NCBI GenBank assembly: GCA_017436135.1
Contig: JAFSDQ010000023.1
Coordinates: forward strand, 1 to 56,594
Reading direction: 5' to 3'
DNA length: 56,594 bases
From: Clostridia bacterium
Lineage (GTDB): Bacteria > Bacillota_A > Clostridia > Monoglobales > Monoglobaceae
The first letter of the stretch is position 1; every line of letters begins with the position of its first letter. A program made the translations under genes and the position numbers. Of this stretch, positions 43,658 through 51,388 are shown piece after piece. A model generated the notes under the pieces. The model was not told the DNA's origin, did not search any database, and was given only the letters and a program-made list of their open reading frames with translations.

Positions 43658-44995
43658 ATGAAAAACAAGAAGCAAGTTCTTGATTTATTTCGTCAGAATA
43701 ATGACTATATAACCGACAGGGTTAATGCAGGAATAGATGTTAACAGAAAAGGCTATTGCAACGTATTGCTAAAAAATGAAGCAGGAGAGCCTGTGAAGAA
43801 CGCAAAGGTTTCTGTTGTTTTGAAAAAGCACGAATTTATGTTTGGTGCAAGAATGGGAGATTATAGCACAGATAAGGGCTATGAGGACAGCTTTAAAGAG
43901 CTTTTTAACGGCGCAACAATTCCCCTTAACTGGGATGACATTGAAAAAGAAGAGGGAAAGGCGGACTATACAGAATTTGATAAGTGTCTTGATTTTTGTG
44001 AGAAAAACGGCATAGAATCAAGACTTCAGGCTCTGGCGTCCCAGGATCACTTGCCCCTCTGGCTGAAAGAAAAGAGCATCGAGGAGTCAAAGAAAGCATA
44101 CACCAAAAGATTAGAGGAGCTTGGGAAGAAATATTCCTCGAAAATCCGTACAGTAGAGGCTCTGCGGGGAATTTTCGGCTGTGATAAAAATGCAGAATTC
44201 TATAACCACAACGATTATGTAGATTATTGTCTTGATGAAACCTCAAGGCTGATGTCGCCAAATCATATCGCAATGAACGAGCTTACCCATATATGGTATG
44301 ACGGGTTGCACACAGCCCGTGACCCGTATTATATGAAGCTGGGAATGCTTTTGAGAAAGGGTAAGAATATTGATGCAATCGGCATGGAATACAGGCTCTT
44401 GCTTGATGCAAGAGAAGAATTTATCAAATCTATGCGTTTTCACATGTTCGTTGGCTGGTGGCCCCAGGAAGAAGAGGATTACCGAAAGACTTTGGATCCT
44501 GTACATATTTTCAACACTCTCGATAAGTATACAGATTTTGGTCTTCCTATTCAGTTGACGGGAGTTATGGTTCCTGCCCTCTCTTCAGATGCGGAGGATG
44601 AAGAAATTCAGGCAGAGCTTTTGAAATATCTTTATTCAATGTGGTTCAGCCATTCCAAGGTAGAGCAGATAATTTACTGGAATTTAGTAGACGGCTTTGA
44701 GAATGAAGGAGCAGAGAAGAGTGACAAATACTTTGGCGGTTTGTTGAGAAGTGATATGAGCAAAAAGCCTGCATATTACGTGCTTGATGAGTTAATCAAC
44801 AAGGAATGGCAAACCCGTGAGGAGCTTGTAACTGACGAAGATGGGGTGATAAGATTCAAGGGCTTCTACGGTGACTATGAATTGGAAATCGAGGCAGACG
44901 GCAAGAAGTATACAAAAGCTCTTTCACACAGCAAGGATTACCCGACAACCTTATCGCCGATGTTTGGAAGGAAGTATAAAAAGATTACTCTTTAG
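43658..44995 (+). CDS. GH10-like paralogue lacking both catalytic glutamates (pseudoenzyme)
   Basis: A 445-residue paralogue of the preceding gene, alignable throughout (HEFMFGARMGDYS against HEFKFGANLFALD; WFSHSKVEQIIYWNLVDGF against WFSHPNMEQIVYWNFIDGY). The acid/base site TNEM has become LRGI (Gly at about 171), the nucleophile site MTEITIP has become LTGVMVP (Gly at about 302), and QFHM has become EYRL. I checked both codons in the DNA: GGA and GGA. The frame is full length with a good ribosome binding site (GGGAGG), so it is not simply decaying. It may bind sugar, assist its partner or regulate; its activity as a hydrolase by the GH10 mechanism is unlikely. Confidence 0.85.
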   Translation: MKNKKQVLDLFRQNNDYITDRVNAGIDVNRKGYCNVLLKNEAGEPVKNAKVSVVLKKHEFMFGARMGDYSTDKGYEDSFKELFNGATIPLNWDDIEKEEGKADYTEFDKCLDFCEKNGIESRLQALASQDHLPLWLKEKSIEESKKAYTKRLEELGKKYSSKIRTVEALRGIFGCDKNAEFYNHNDYVDYCLDETSRLMSPNHIAMNELTHIWYDGLHTARDPYYMKLGMLLRKGKNIDAIGMEYRLLLDAREEFIKSMRFHMFVGWWPQEEEDYRKTLDPVHIFNTLDKYTDFGLPIQLTGVMVPALSSDAEDEEIQAELLKYLYSMWFSHSKVEQIIYWNLVDGFENEGAEKSDKYFGGLLRSDMSKKPAYYVLDELINKEWQTREELVTDEDGVIRFKGFYGDYELEIEADGKKYTKALSHSKDYPTTLSPMFGRKYKKITL

Positions 44996-45041
44996 TGCGG
45001 AAGTACAGCAACAGGTGAAATTCTTTTAAGTATAATTTTGA

Positions 45042-45071
45042 TATACAAGTTGGAAATTAGTATGGTATAAT
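45042..45071 (+). promoter_or_regulatory. Promoter of the solute-binding protein gene
   Basis: Extended -10 TGGTATAAT (45063-45071, TATAAT at 45066-45071) with a weak -35 TATACA (45042-45047) at 18 bp. The mRNA would start about 28 bases before the ATG. Confidence 0.65.
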
Positions 45072-45106
45072 AATAAAAAAATATAAAATTTTTAGGAGGT
45101 ATTTTT

Positions 45107-46990
45107 ATGAAAAAAATATTGGCACTTGTGCTTGCGATGATTGTTATGGCAACTGCTTTAGTTGGTTGCGGTGGCGGAAACGCAGGTTCAAAGACAGACT
45201 ATGCTGACCTCGGTGATGTAGATTACAAAGTAAATTTAGAGGCAGAAAAGTACGAGGATTCATCTGATATGCCTGACTGGACAGGAAAACAGCTTGATCT
45301 CGTTATGTGGTATGGCGCAGGATCTTATTCCATAAAGCGTGATAAGATATCCGAGAACGACGTTGTATCGCCCGAGTGGCAGAGAGTAACAGGCGTAAAG
45401 TTCTCTGATAAATCCTATGATAACAATGGTGAGCTTCAGGATGCAAGACTTGCAAAAATTATTGCATCAAACGACTGGCCTGATGTTCTCAACGGATGCC
45501 AGGGTAACGCTCTTGCACGTCTTATCGAAGAGGATATGCTTTATGATTTGACAGACCTTATACCAAAGTATATGCCCAACGTAAATGCTCTTTTGGAAAA
45601 AGGCGACTTTATGAAGAGTAACTACTACAACGGCAGACTCTATGAGGTAGACCTCTCTGCTCCTATCACCTACGCTTATCCTGATATGGATTCAGAGCTT
45701 CTTGCACGTACAAATCCACCCAAAGCAAATTCTTCTATTGTTTACATAAGGGATGATATTCTCAAGATGTTCAAGCCTGAAGCATATACAATGGATGAGC
45801 TTGAAGAAATGTTTAACAATAACGGCGGTAAGTTTACACCCGAGGAAATCCTTAACGGAAGCTTTTCTTCAAAAGAAGAATTCTATCAGTTCCTTCGTGA
45901 TATAAAGGCGAAGGGTATAAAATCCGGTAACAGAGAGGTATATGCGACTTATGCTTTTGCAGGCTCTGATAACTGGGACTTCCTTTACAATCTTGCGGGT
46001 AGTTTAAACGGATACTCTGTAAGTGCAGCAGGAAACAACTATTTCACATATCTTGATGCAGAAACCGAGAGAGTAGAGTATATGTACAACAAGCCCTTCT
46101 TCAAGGAGGCTGTAAAAGAGCTTACAGAGCTTATCCAGGAGGATGTTATTGCACAGGATTCTCTCATAGACAGCAGAGCAACCTATGAGCAAAACTGTGC
46201 AAGCGGTCTTTATGCTGTACTCTACGGCGGAACAAAGCCTGATATCAATACCCTCAACGCAAATGCAGTTGGCTATAAGTACAGACCTGTAATCATTAAC
46301 ATTCCTTTGAATACTGAAAAATTTGTTCCTTTGGTTAACAGTGTTACAGGCGGCTACAGATATGCGTTTGTAAAGAACAAGGTAAAAGAAGAGGATCTTC
46401 CTCAAATTCTTCGTGCCCTTGACTTTATGCTTACAGATGTAGGTCAGAAAATGGTTGAGTGGGGACCCAGAAGTGCAGGCTTGTTTGAAGACACCGAGAA
46501 TGGCAGACGCTTTACCAACAAGGAGGTAGAGGATAACGCCGTAAGAGGTGTTGCAAATGATGCGCAGCTCAAGTATGGTCTTAATAACAAGCAGTGGCCG
46601 GGATATCCCACAGGTGCAAACAAATGGCAGCCTGTATATCAGTATGAATTTGTTCCCAACATCCGCAACATACAGAACTTCTATAACACAGGACATATCG
46701 AGCCGATGGAAACAGTAAATGGTATTGGACCTGATATCTGGAAGTTTACCGCAGAGGTAGAAGCTGCATCAAAGGGTTGGGATGCAAGAACAGACTTTGA
46801 AAATGCACTTACAAAGGTTCTTACTGCAAAAAATGATGAAGAATTTGAAGCATTGTTCAATGCAATGGTTGAAACAGGAGAGCGTGACGGCTTTACAGAG
46901 GCATCTCTTGATGAGATAAACGAGTATTGGAGAACAAACGTTAATGCTCCCTTTATGGAGAACCTTGAAGAATATTTTAAAAATAAATAA
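45107..46990 (+). CDS. Extracellular solute-binding lipoprotein of a carbohydrate ABC transporter
   Basis: A 627-residue lipoprotein with a signal peptide ending in VGC (lipid-attached Cys about 21). The body reads as a long type of family 1 sugar-binding protein (LplA-like): QLDLVMWYGAG, IIASNDWPDVLNG, GRLYEVDL, and the late segment DFMLTDVGQKMVEWG typical of substrate-binding proteins. It would capture an oligosaccharide outside the cell. No permease or ATPase genes lie nearby, so it must pair with a transporter encoded elsewhere. It has its own promoter and strong terminator, allowing high expression separate from the enzymes. Confidence 0.88.
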   Translation: MKKILALVLAMIVMATALVGCGGGNAGSKTDYADLGDVDYKVNLEAEKYEDSSDMPDWTGKQLDLVMWYGAGSYSIKRDKISENDVVSPEWQRVTGVKFSDKSYDNNGELQDARLAKIIASNDWPDVLNGCQGNALARLIEEDMLYDLTDLIPKYMPNVNALLEKGDFMKSNYYNGRLYEVDLSAPITYAYPDMDSELLARTNPPKANSSIVYIRDDILKMFKPEAYTMDELEEMFNNNGGKFTPEEILNGSFSSKEEFYQFLRDIKAKGIKSGNREVYATYAFAGSDNWDFLYNLAGSLNGYSVSAAGNNYFTYLDAETERVEYMYNKPFFKEAVKELTELIQEDVIAQDSLIDSRATYEQNCASGLYAVLYGGTKPDINTLNANAVGYKYRPVIINIPLNTEKFVPLVNSVTGGYRYAFVKNKVKEEDLPQILRALDFMLTDVGQKMVEWGPRSAGLFEDTENGRRFTNKEVEDNAVRGVANDAQLKYGLNNKQWPGYPTGANKWQPVYQYEFVPNIRNIQNFYNTGHIEPMETVNGIGPDIWKFTAEVEAASKGWDARTDFENALTKVLTAKNDEEFEALFNAMVETGERDGFTEASLDEINEYWRTNVNAPFMENLEEYFKNK

Positions 46991-47003
46991 GATGTAAATC
47001 TTT

Positions 47004-47045
47004 GGGCGAGACAATGTCTGGTTGTGACATTGTTTCGCCCTTTGT
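47004..47045 (+). terminator. Terminator of the solute-binding protein gene
   Basis: A 15-bp stem with one wobble pair (47004-47018 with 47026-47040), seven-base loop, then TTTGTTTC. Confidence 0.88.
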
Positions 47046-47085
47046 TTCTTTTGTGTTAAATTATGGCAAAAGCAGCGGAAAAACA

Positions 47086-47114
47086 TTGACAATAATAGCT
47101 ATGTATGATATTAT
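47086..47114 (+). promoter_or_regulatory. Sigma-A promoter of the epimerase-cupin operon
   Basis: Perfect TTGACA (47086-47091), 17-bp spacer, -10 TATTAT (47109-47114). The predicted transcript begins near 47121, six bases before the structured element. Confidence 0.82.
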
Positions 47115-47126
47115 TTCGATAAAGTA

Positions 47127-47195
47127 AGGGTGACAGGAGATATCCGAACCGCGCCAAAAACTGCGTAATTTCGGTGTATTTTGGCTTGTCATCTT
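47127..47195 (+). ncRNA. Compact structured leader RNA with nested pseudoknot
   Basis: P1 closes the element: 47127-47135 with 47187-47195 (9 bp, two wobbles). Inside, P2 pairs CCGAA 47144-47148 with TTCGG 47170-47174, and P3 pairs GCCAAAA 47153-47159 with TTTTGGC 47179-47185; P2 and P3 cross, giving an H-type pseudoknot with connecting loops of 4, 10 and 4 bases. The element begins at the predicted transcription start and lies 32 bases before the ribosome binding site. I do not recognise it as a known riboswitch. Hand-drawn pairing only. Confidence 0.55.
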
Positions 47196-47242
47196 TGCAA
47201 GGCGAGGGATATAAAATTTATTCATCAAAAGGTGGCAAAATT

Positions 47243-48106
47243 ATGAAAATATCAACCGAAACGGGCTCTATTAGCCAGCATGTAGGTATAGAAAAAGCTG
47301 TGGAGCTTATTGCAAAAGCAGGGTTTGATGCCTTTGATTTTTCACTGACAGACATGGTAAAGTATGATTACAAAAACAAATGTGTAGCGGAAAATGATTC
47401 GCCCCTTGCAAAACCTGATTATCTTAAGTTTGCAAGAAAAATAAAAGGTATAGCAGAGGATAACGGTATTGTGTGTAACCAGTCCCATGCGGCATTTCCT
47501 GTATCTATACCCGAGATAAGGGATTCTCTCAAGCGGGCAATTGAATGTACCGCAGAGGCGGGAGGGGAAATTTGCGTTATCCATCCCGATAACAACAAGT
47601 CTGCCATAGAAAATGCAGAAATGTATTTAGAGCTTTTGCCTTTTGCAAAAGAATGCGGTGTAAAAATTGCAACTGAAAATATGTGGAACTGGAATTATGA
47701 ATGGGAACATCCGGCTCCTGCGGCTTGCTCTCACCACACAGACTTTCTTGCACATATAGAGGCTGTAAATGATGATTATTTTGTTGCTTGTCTGGATATT
47801 GGTCACGCAGAGCTTTTGGGGCTTGATACAAGTGCTGTTTCTATGATAGAAACTCTTAAAAATCATATTCAGGCTCTTCATATCCATGACGTTGACAGAC
47901 TAAATGATAATCACCAGATACCGGGATGTCTTAATGTGAATTTTTCAGCAATTGTTAAAACCTTGAAGAAAATTGACTATAGCGGATACTTTACATTGGA
48001 GCCTAACGGGTACATAGCTAAATGCGAAACGGAAAATATTTTTGAGGGTGTTTTGGCACTTAAAAACTCTGTAAGACACCTTGCAGATATGTATGAAAAA
48101 CTATAA
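47243..48106 (+). CDS. Sugar phosphate isomerase/epimerase (AP endonuclease 2-like TIM barrel)
   Basis: A 287-residue xylose-isomerase-like TIM barrel. Likely metal ligands are in ATENMWNWN (Glu), CLDIGHAELLG (Asp and His), LHIHDVD and TLEPNG. Enzymes of this type isomerise or epimerise sugars, sugar acids or inositol derivatives. ATG 47243 with AAGGTGG eight bases upstream is chosen; an in-frame earlier start at 47174 would lie inside the structured leader. It is followed 14 bases later by the cupin-like gene. Confidence 0.85.
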   Translation: MKISTETGSISQHVGIEKAVELIAKAGFDAFDFSLTDMVKYDYKNKCVAENDSPLAKPDYLKFARKIKGIAEDNGIVCNQSHAAFPVSIPEIRDSLKRAIECTAEAGGEICVIHPDNNKSAIENAEMYLELLPFAKECGVKIATENMWNWNYEWEHPAPAACSHHTDFLAHIEAVNDDYFVACLDIGHAELLGLDTSAVSMIETLKNHIQALHIHDVDRLNDNHQIPGCLNVNFSAIVKTLKKIDYSGYFTLEPNGYIAKCETENIFEGVLALKNSVRHLADMYEKL

Positions 48107-48120
48107 AAGGAGATAAAATT

Positions 48121-48612
48121 ATGAGAACAATTAAAGCAGAACCTATTACAATTGAGGGCTTCGCGCCATTTGGACAGTTTTACAAGATGGATTCTCCGGA
48201 TGGATACGCTCTTTGCGGAGAAATTCATAAATTCTATCCTGACAGGGTTACAATAGACAGCAACACAAGAATTGCTTTTTCACCTATTGTTGTAAAAAAG
48301 CCTGAAAAGATGGTTATTACCCAGCAGGAATATCATACAACAACATGGGAAGTAATAGTGCCCATTACTGATGATATGATACTTCATTGCGCACCGGCTT
48401 CAGGGGGCACACCTGTACCTGACTGTGTAAAGGCGTTTATTGTGCCCAAGAATACGGTAGTTAAAATGAATGCGGCGATTTGGCATCTTGCGCCTCTTCC
48501 TGCAAATAAAGACGAGCTTACCGCTATAATTGTTTTGCCTGAATGCACGTATGCAAACGACTGCAAGGTTGTTGATTTGACCCCTGAACAACAGTTTGAG
48601 GTTATAAAATAA
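48121..48612 (+). CDS. Ureidoglycolate-lyase-family (cupin-like) protein
   Basis: A 163-residue protein matching the ureidoglycolate lyase/AllA family (PF04115): IKAEPITIEGFAPFGQF at the N-terminus, FSPIVVKKPEKMVITQQEYHTTT in the core (in part), VIVPITDDMILHCAP and MNAAIWHLAPLP near the C-terminus. No other purine or allantoin genes are present, and it is paired with a sugar epimerase, so it may act on a sugar-acid intermediate instead (inference). ATG 48121 follows AAGGAG. Confidence 0.78.
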   Translation: MRTIKAEPITIEGFAPFGQFYKMDSPDGYALCGEIHKFYPDRVTIDSNTRIAFSPIVVKKPEKMVITQQEYHTTTWEVIVPITDDMILHCAPASGGTPVPDCVKAFIVPKNTVVKMNAAIWHLAPLPANKDELTAIIVLPECTYANDCKVVDLTPEQQFEVIK

Positions 48613-48623
48613 AATAAGATAAC

Positions 48624-48685
48624 AAAAGCCCCATAAAGACTTCTTCCAATAGTTGTTATGTGAAGAAGCCCTTATGGGGCTTTTT
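48624..48685. terminator. Long bidirectional terminator
   Basis: A 13-bp outer stem (48624-48636 with 48672-48684), four-base internal loop, and inner TTCTTC/GAAGAA (48641-48646 with 48662-48667), with T or A runs on both sides. It separates convergent genes and ends four bases from the ispF stop. Confidence 0.85.
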
Positions 48686-48688
48686 GAT

Positions 48689-49159
48689 TTACATTTCTAT
48701 ACAGCAGACGGATTCTGCGGCAATGCCTTCGCCTCTTCCGCAAAAGCCAAGCTTTTCTGTGGTTGTTGCCTTTACGCTGACTTTGTCAACCGACAAATTA
48801 AGGGCGTCTGCAATATTCTGACGCATCTGTTCTATATAAGGTGCAAGCTTTGGCTTTTGTGCAATTACGATTGAATCTATATTGCAGATTGAATATCCGC
48901 TTTCGCCAAGTAGTCTGCCAACAGCTTTTAAAAGTTCAATGCTGTCAGCGCCCCGCCATTTTTCGTCGGTATCAGGGAAATGGTACCCGATATCACCAAG
49001 GGCTGCAGCACCCAACAGAGAGTCCATTATTGCATGGACAAGAACATCAGCGTCGGAATGACCCAGCAATCCAAGCTCGTATGAGATTTTCACTCCGCCT
49101 AAAATAAGGTCACGGTTTTCTGTCAGCTTATGAACATCATATCCAAGTCCTACACGCAT
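48689..49159 (-). CDS. ispF: 2-C-methyl-D-erythritol 2,4-cyclodiphosphate synthase
   Basis: A 156-residue IspF of the MEP isoprenoid pathway. Metal site GYDVHKL (Asp and His, about 6-12), [40 protein letters not shown] (in part: [11 protein letters not shown]), and the C-terminal [19 protein letters not shown]. It starts three bases after ispD, and the two form successive steps apart from IspE. Confidence 0.97.
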   Translation of the reverse strand: MRVGLGYDVHKLTENRDLILGGVKISYELGLLGHSDADVLVHAIMDSLLGAAALGDIGYHFPDTDEKWRGADSIELLKAVGRLLGESGYSICNIDSIVIAQKPKLAPYIEQMRQNIADALNLSVDKVSVKATTTEKLGFCGRGEGIAAESVCCIEM

Positions 49160-49162
49160 AAA

Positions 49163-49864
49163 TTATTTCTCTCCTTTAGCTTTAAGTATTCCTTCGGCAA
49201 ACATCAAATCTTCAGGCGTTGTCAACTTTATATTCGCAGGCGACCCGACTACAACCTTTACTTTAACTCCCATTTCTTCGCACAGGGCGCAATCATCAGT
49301 TGCGGATAAGCCTTTGTCTTTTGCGTTCTCGTGTGCTTTTTTAATAATTTCGGTTTTAAATCCCTGGGGGGTTTGTATAGAAACAAGTGTAGAGCGGTCA
49401 ATGGTACCCGTAATATAATCACCGTCAACAGATTTGATTGTATCGGTTACAGGTATACCGAGAGCGGCTGCATCGTTTTCGTAAAGTGCTTCGGCAACCT
49501 CATTTATTTGTTTTTGCGTGACAAAGGGTCTTGCGCCATCATGAATTAAAACAAGCTCACCCTTTACGGCATTGAGTGCATTGTATATTGATTTTTGCCT
49601 TGTGTCACCGCCGCCTACAACTGCAGTAAGCTTTTTTATTCCAAATATCGAAGCCATTCTTTTGACCTTGTTTATATCTTTTTCACGGGTTACAACTACA
49701 ATTTCATCAATCTCGGAGGCTCTGTCGAAAGCGGCAAGAGCCATTGCGAGTACAGGCCTTTTGCCAAGCTTTATCAGGAGCTTGGAGGTAGTAGTTCTCA
49801 TTCTTGTTCCGCTACCTGCCGCTGCAATTACAGCGGAGGTAAAAATATGTTCTTTAGTATTCAT
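49163..49864 (-). CDS. ispD: 2-C-methyl-D-erythritol 4-phosphate cytidylyltransferase
   Basis: A 233-residue IspD. Nucleotide-binding AVIAAAGSGTRM (about 11-22) with a downstream Lys in SKLL, then VVGGGDTRQKS and HDGARPFVT (about 105-113), followed by DTIKSVDGDYITGTIDRS. It makes CDP-methylerythritol. It lies 18 bases after radA; the radA-ispD-ispF order is common in Firmicutes. Confidence 0.97.
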   Translation of the reverse strand: MNTKEHIFTSAVIAAAGSGTRMRTTTSKLLIKLGKRPVLAMALAAFDRASEIDEIVVVTREKDINKVKRMASIFGIKKLTAVVGGGDTRQKSIYNALNAVKGELVLIHDGARPFVTQKQINEVAEALYENDAAALGIPVTDTIKSVDGDYITGTIDRSTLVSIQTPQGFKTEIIKKAHENAKDKGLSATDDCALCEEMGVKVKVVVGSPANIKLTTPEDLMFAEGILKAKGEK

Positions 49865-49882
49865 AATATCTTATCCTCAAAT

Positions 49883-51244
49883 TTAGAATATATCCGTTAA
49901 AACCTCTCGTATATTGTTGTAAGGGCTTATCTGTATCTTGTCAAATTTTCTTAATTTATCCATGTTTGAGGCAGGAATAAGACAACGGGTAAAGCCGAGT
50001 TTTTCCGCCTCTGCAATTCTGCTTTCTATATAGCTGCAAGACCGAAGCTCCCCCGCAAGGCCAATTTCACCTATTGCCACAATACCACTGTCTATAGGCT
50101 TGCTTTTAAAGCTTGAGGCGATAGCCAGAAATACTCCCATATCAATAGATGGCTCTAACATTTTAAGACCGCCTACAACATTTACATAAACATCATGGGA
50201 AGAAATGTGCAGACCTATTCGTTTGTCCATTACGGCAAGCATTATTAAAACCCTTGATAAATCAATTCCTGTTGACATTCGCCTGGGATTTCCAAAATTG
50301 CTTTGAGAGGTAAGTGCCTGAACCTCTGCAAGAACAGGGCGTGTACCCTCCATAGTGCATATTATACAGGAGCCTGCCTCTCCGATTGGTCTGCCTGACA
50401 GCATTGCCTGTGATGGGTTTGGGATTTCACAAAGTCCTGTTCCGCTCATTTCAAAGACACCGATTTCGTTTGTAGAACCAAAACGATTCTTTATTGCACG
50501 AATTATGCGGTATGCACGGTGCTGATCCCCCTCAAAATATAAGACGCTGTCTACAATATGTTCAAGTATTTTCGGACCGGCAATAGAACCCTCCTTTGTT
50601 ACATGCCCAACTAAAAAAGTAGCAATTGACTGTTCCTTTGCCATACGCATAAGAGTTGCCGCTGTGTCGCGGATTTGGGTAACACTGCCCGGAGCAGGCG
50701 AGAATTCAGGATTAAACATGGTTTGCACAGAGTCCACAATTAAAATATCGGGTTTTTCCCGCATTATACAATCACAAATAATGGACATATTTGTTTCGGT
50801 AAAAAGCTTAAGATTGGAGGTGGTGACTCCCAATCTGTTTGCCCGAAGTTTAATCTGCCTCTGTGATTCCTCACCGGAAACATATAGTATTTTTTTAGTT
50901 TTGCCTAAATGCTCACATATCTGGAGAAGAATGGTGGATTTTCCGATTCCGGGATCACCGCCAATCAGTACCAGAGAGCCTTTTACAAGCCCTCCCCCTA
51001 AAACTCTGTCAAGCTCTGTAAGCCCCGTGGCTATCCTTTCATCCTCCACGATGGATATATCGGATAAAATTTTAGGAGGCTCTGAACCGGCAGAAAAAGC
51101 AGTTACTGCCTTTGAGGATTTTGGGGTCTGTATAATTTGCTCTTCATTCATGGTGTTCCAGGCACCGCAACCGGGACATTTTCCGTTCCATTTTGCTGAT
51201 TCCGTTCCACATTCGGAGCATACAAATACTGTTTTTTGTTTCAT
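49883..51244 (-). CDS. radA: DNA repair protein RadA
   Basis: A 453-residue RadA, a RecA-like ATPase that drives branch migration. Zinc finger CSECGTESAKWNGKCPGCG (in part CSEC and CPGC, about 9-29), Walker A GGDPGIGKST (about 91-100), the RadA-specific KNRFG motif (about 256-260), and a C-terminal Lon-like domain. Start ATG 51244 gives the expected length; the in-frame TTG at 51265 has no ribosome binding site. It heads the radA-ispD-ispF operon. Confidence 0.96.
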   Translation of the reverse strand: MKQKTVFVCSECGTESAKWNGKCPGCGAWNTMNEEQIIQTPKSSKAVTAFSAGSEPPKILSDISIVEDERIATGLTELDRVLGGGLVKGSLVLIGGDPGIGKSTILLQICEHLGKTKKILYVSGEESQRQIKLRANRLGVTTSNLKLFTETNMSIICDCIMREKPDILIVDSVQTMFNPEFSPAPGSVTQIRDTAATLMRMAKEQSIATFLVGHVTKEGSIAGPKILEHIVDSVLYFEGDQHRAYRIIRAIKNRFGSTNEIGVFEMSGTGLCEIPNPSQAMLSGRPIGEAGSCIICTMEGTRPVLAEVQALTSQSNFGNPRRMSTGIDLSRVLIMLAVMDKRIGLHISSHDVYVNVVGGLKMLEPSIDMGVFLAIASSFKSKPIDSGIVAIGEIGLAGELRSCSYIESRIAEAEKLGFTRCLIPASNMDKLRKFDKIQISPYNNIREVLTDIF

Positions 51245-51279
51245 AACAATAATCTTGCCTTTCAATCGTTATTACAAAG

Positions 51280-51308
51280 ATTATAACATAACTGTCGAGA
51301 TTTGTCTA
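51280..51308 (-). promoter_or_regulatory. Promoter of radA-ispD-ispF
   Basis: Minus strand: -35 TAGACA (51308-51303), 17-bp spacer, perfect -10 TATAAT (51285-51280), also preceded by TG (extended -10). Confidence 0.75.
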
Positions 51309-51321
51309 TTACATATTTTCC

Positions 51322-51350
51322 TTGCCAAAAAGCGGGAATTGTATTATAAT
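51322..51350 (+). promoter_or_regulatory. Promoter of the second SLH protein gene
   Basis: -35 TTGCCA (51322-51327), 17-bp spacer, perfect -10 TATAAT (51345-51350). Confidence 0.78.
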
Positions 51351-51388
51351 ATTATCTGTGCAAACATTTTATATCAGGAGGAAAAATT

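Noticed and set aside
48121..48612. Allantoin breakdown based on the ureidoglycolate-lyase-like gene
   Set aside because: No other purine or allantoin gene is present, and its partner is a sugar epimerase; the family name alone does not prove the substrate.
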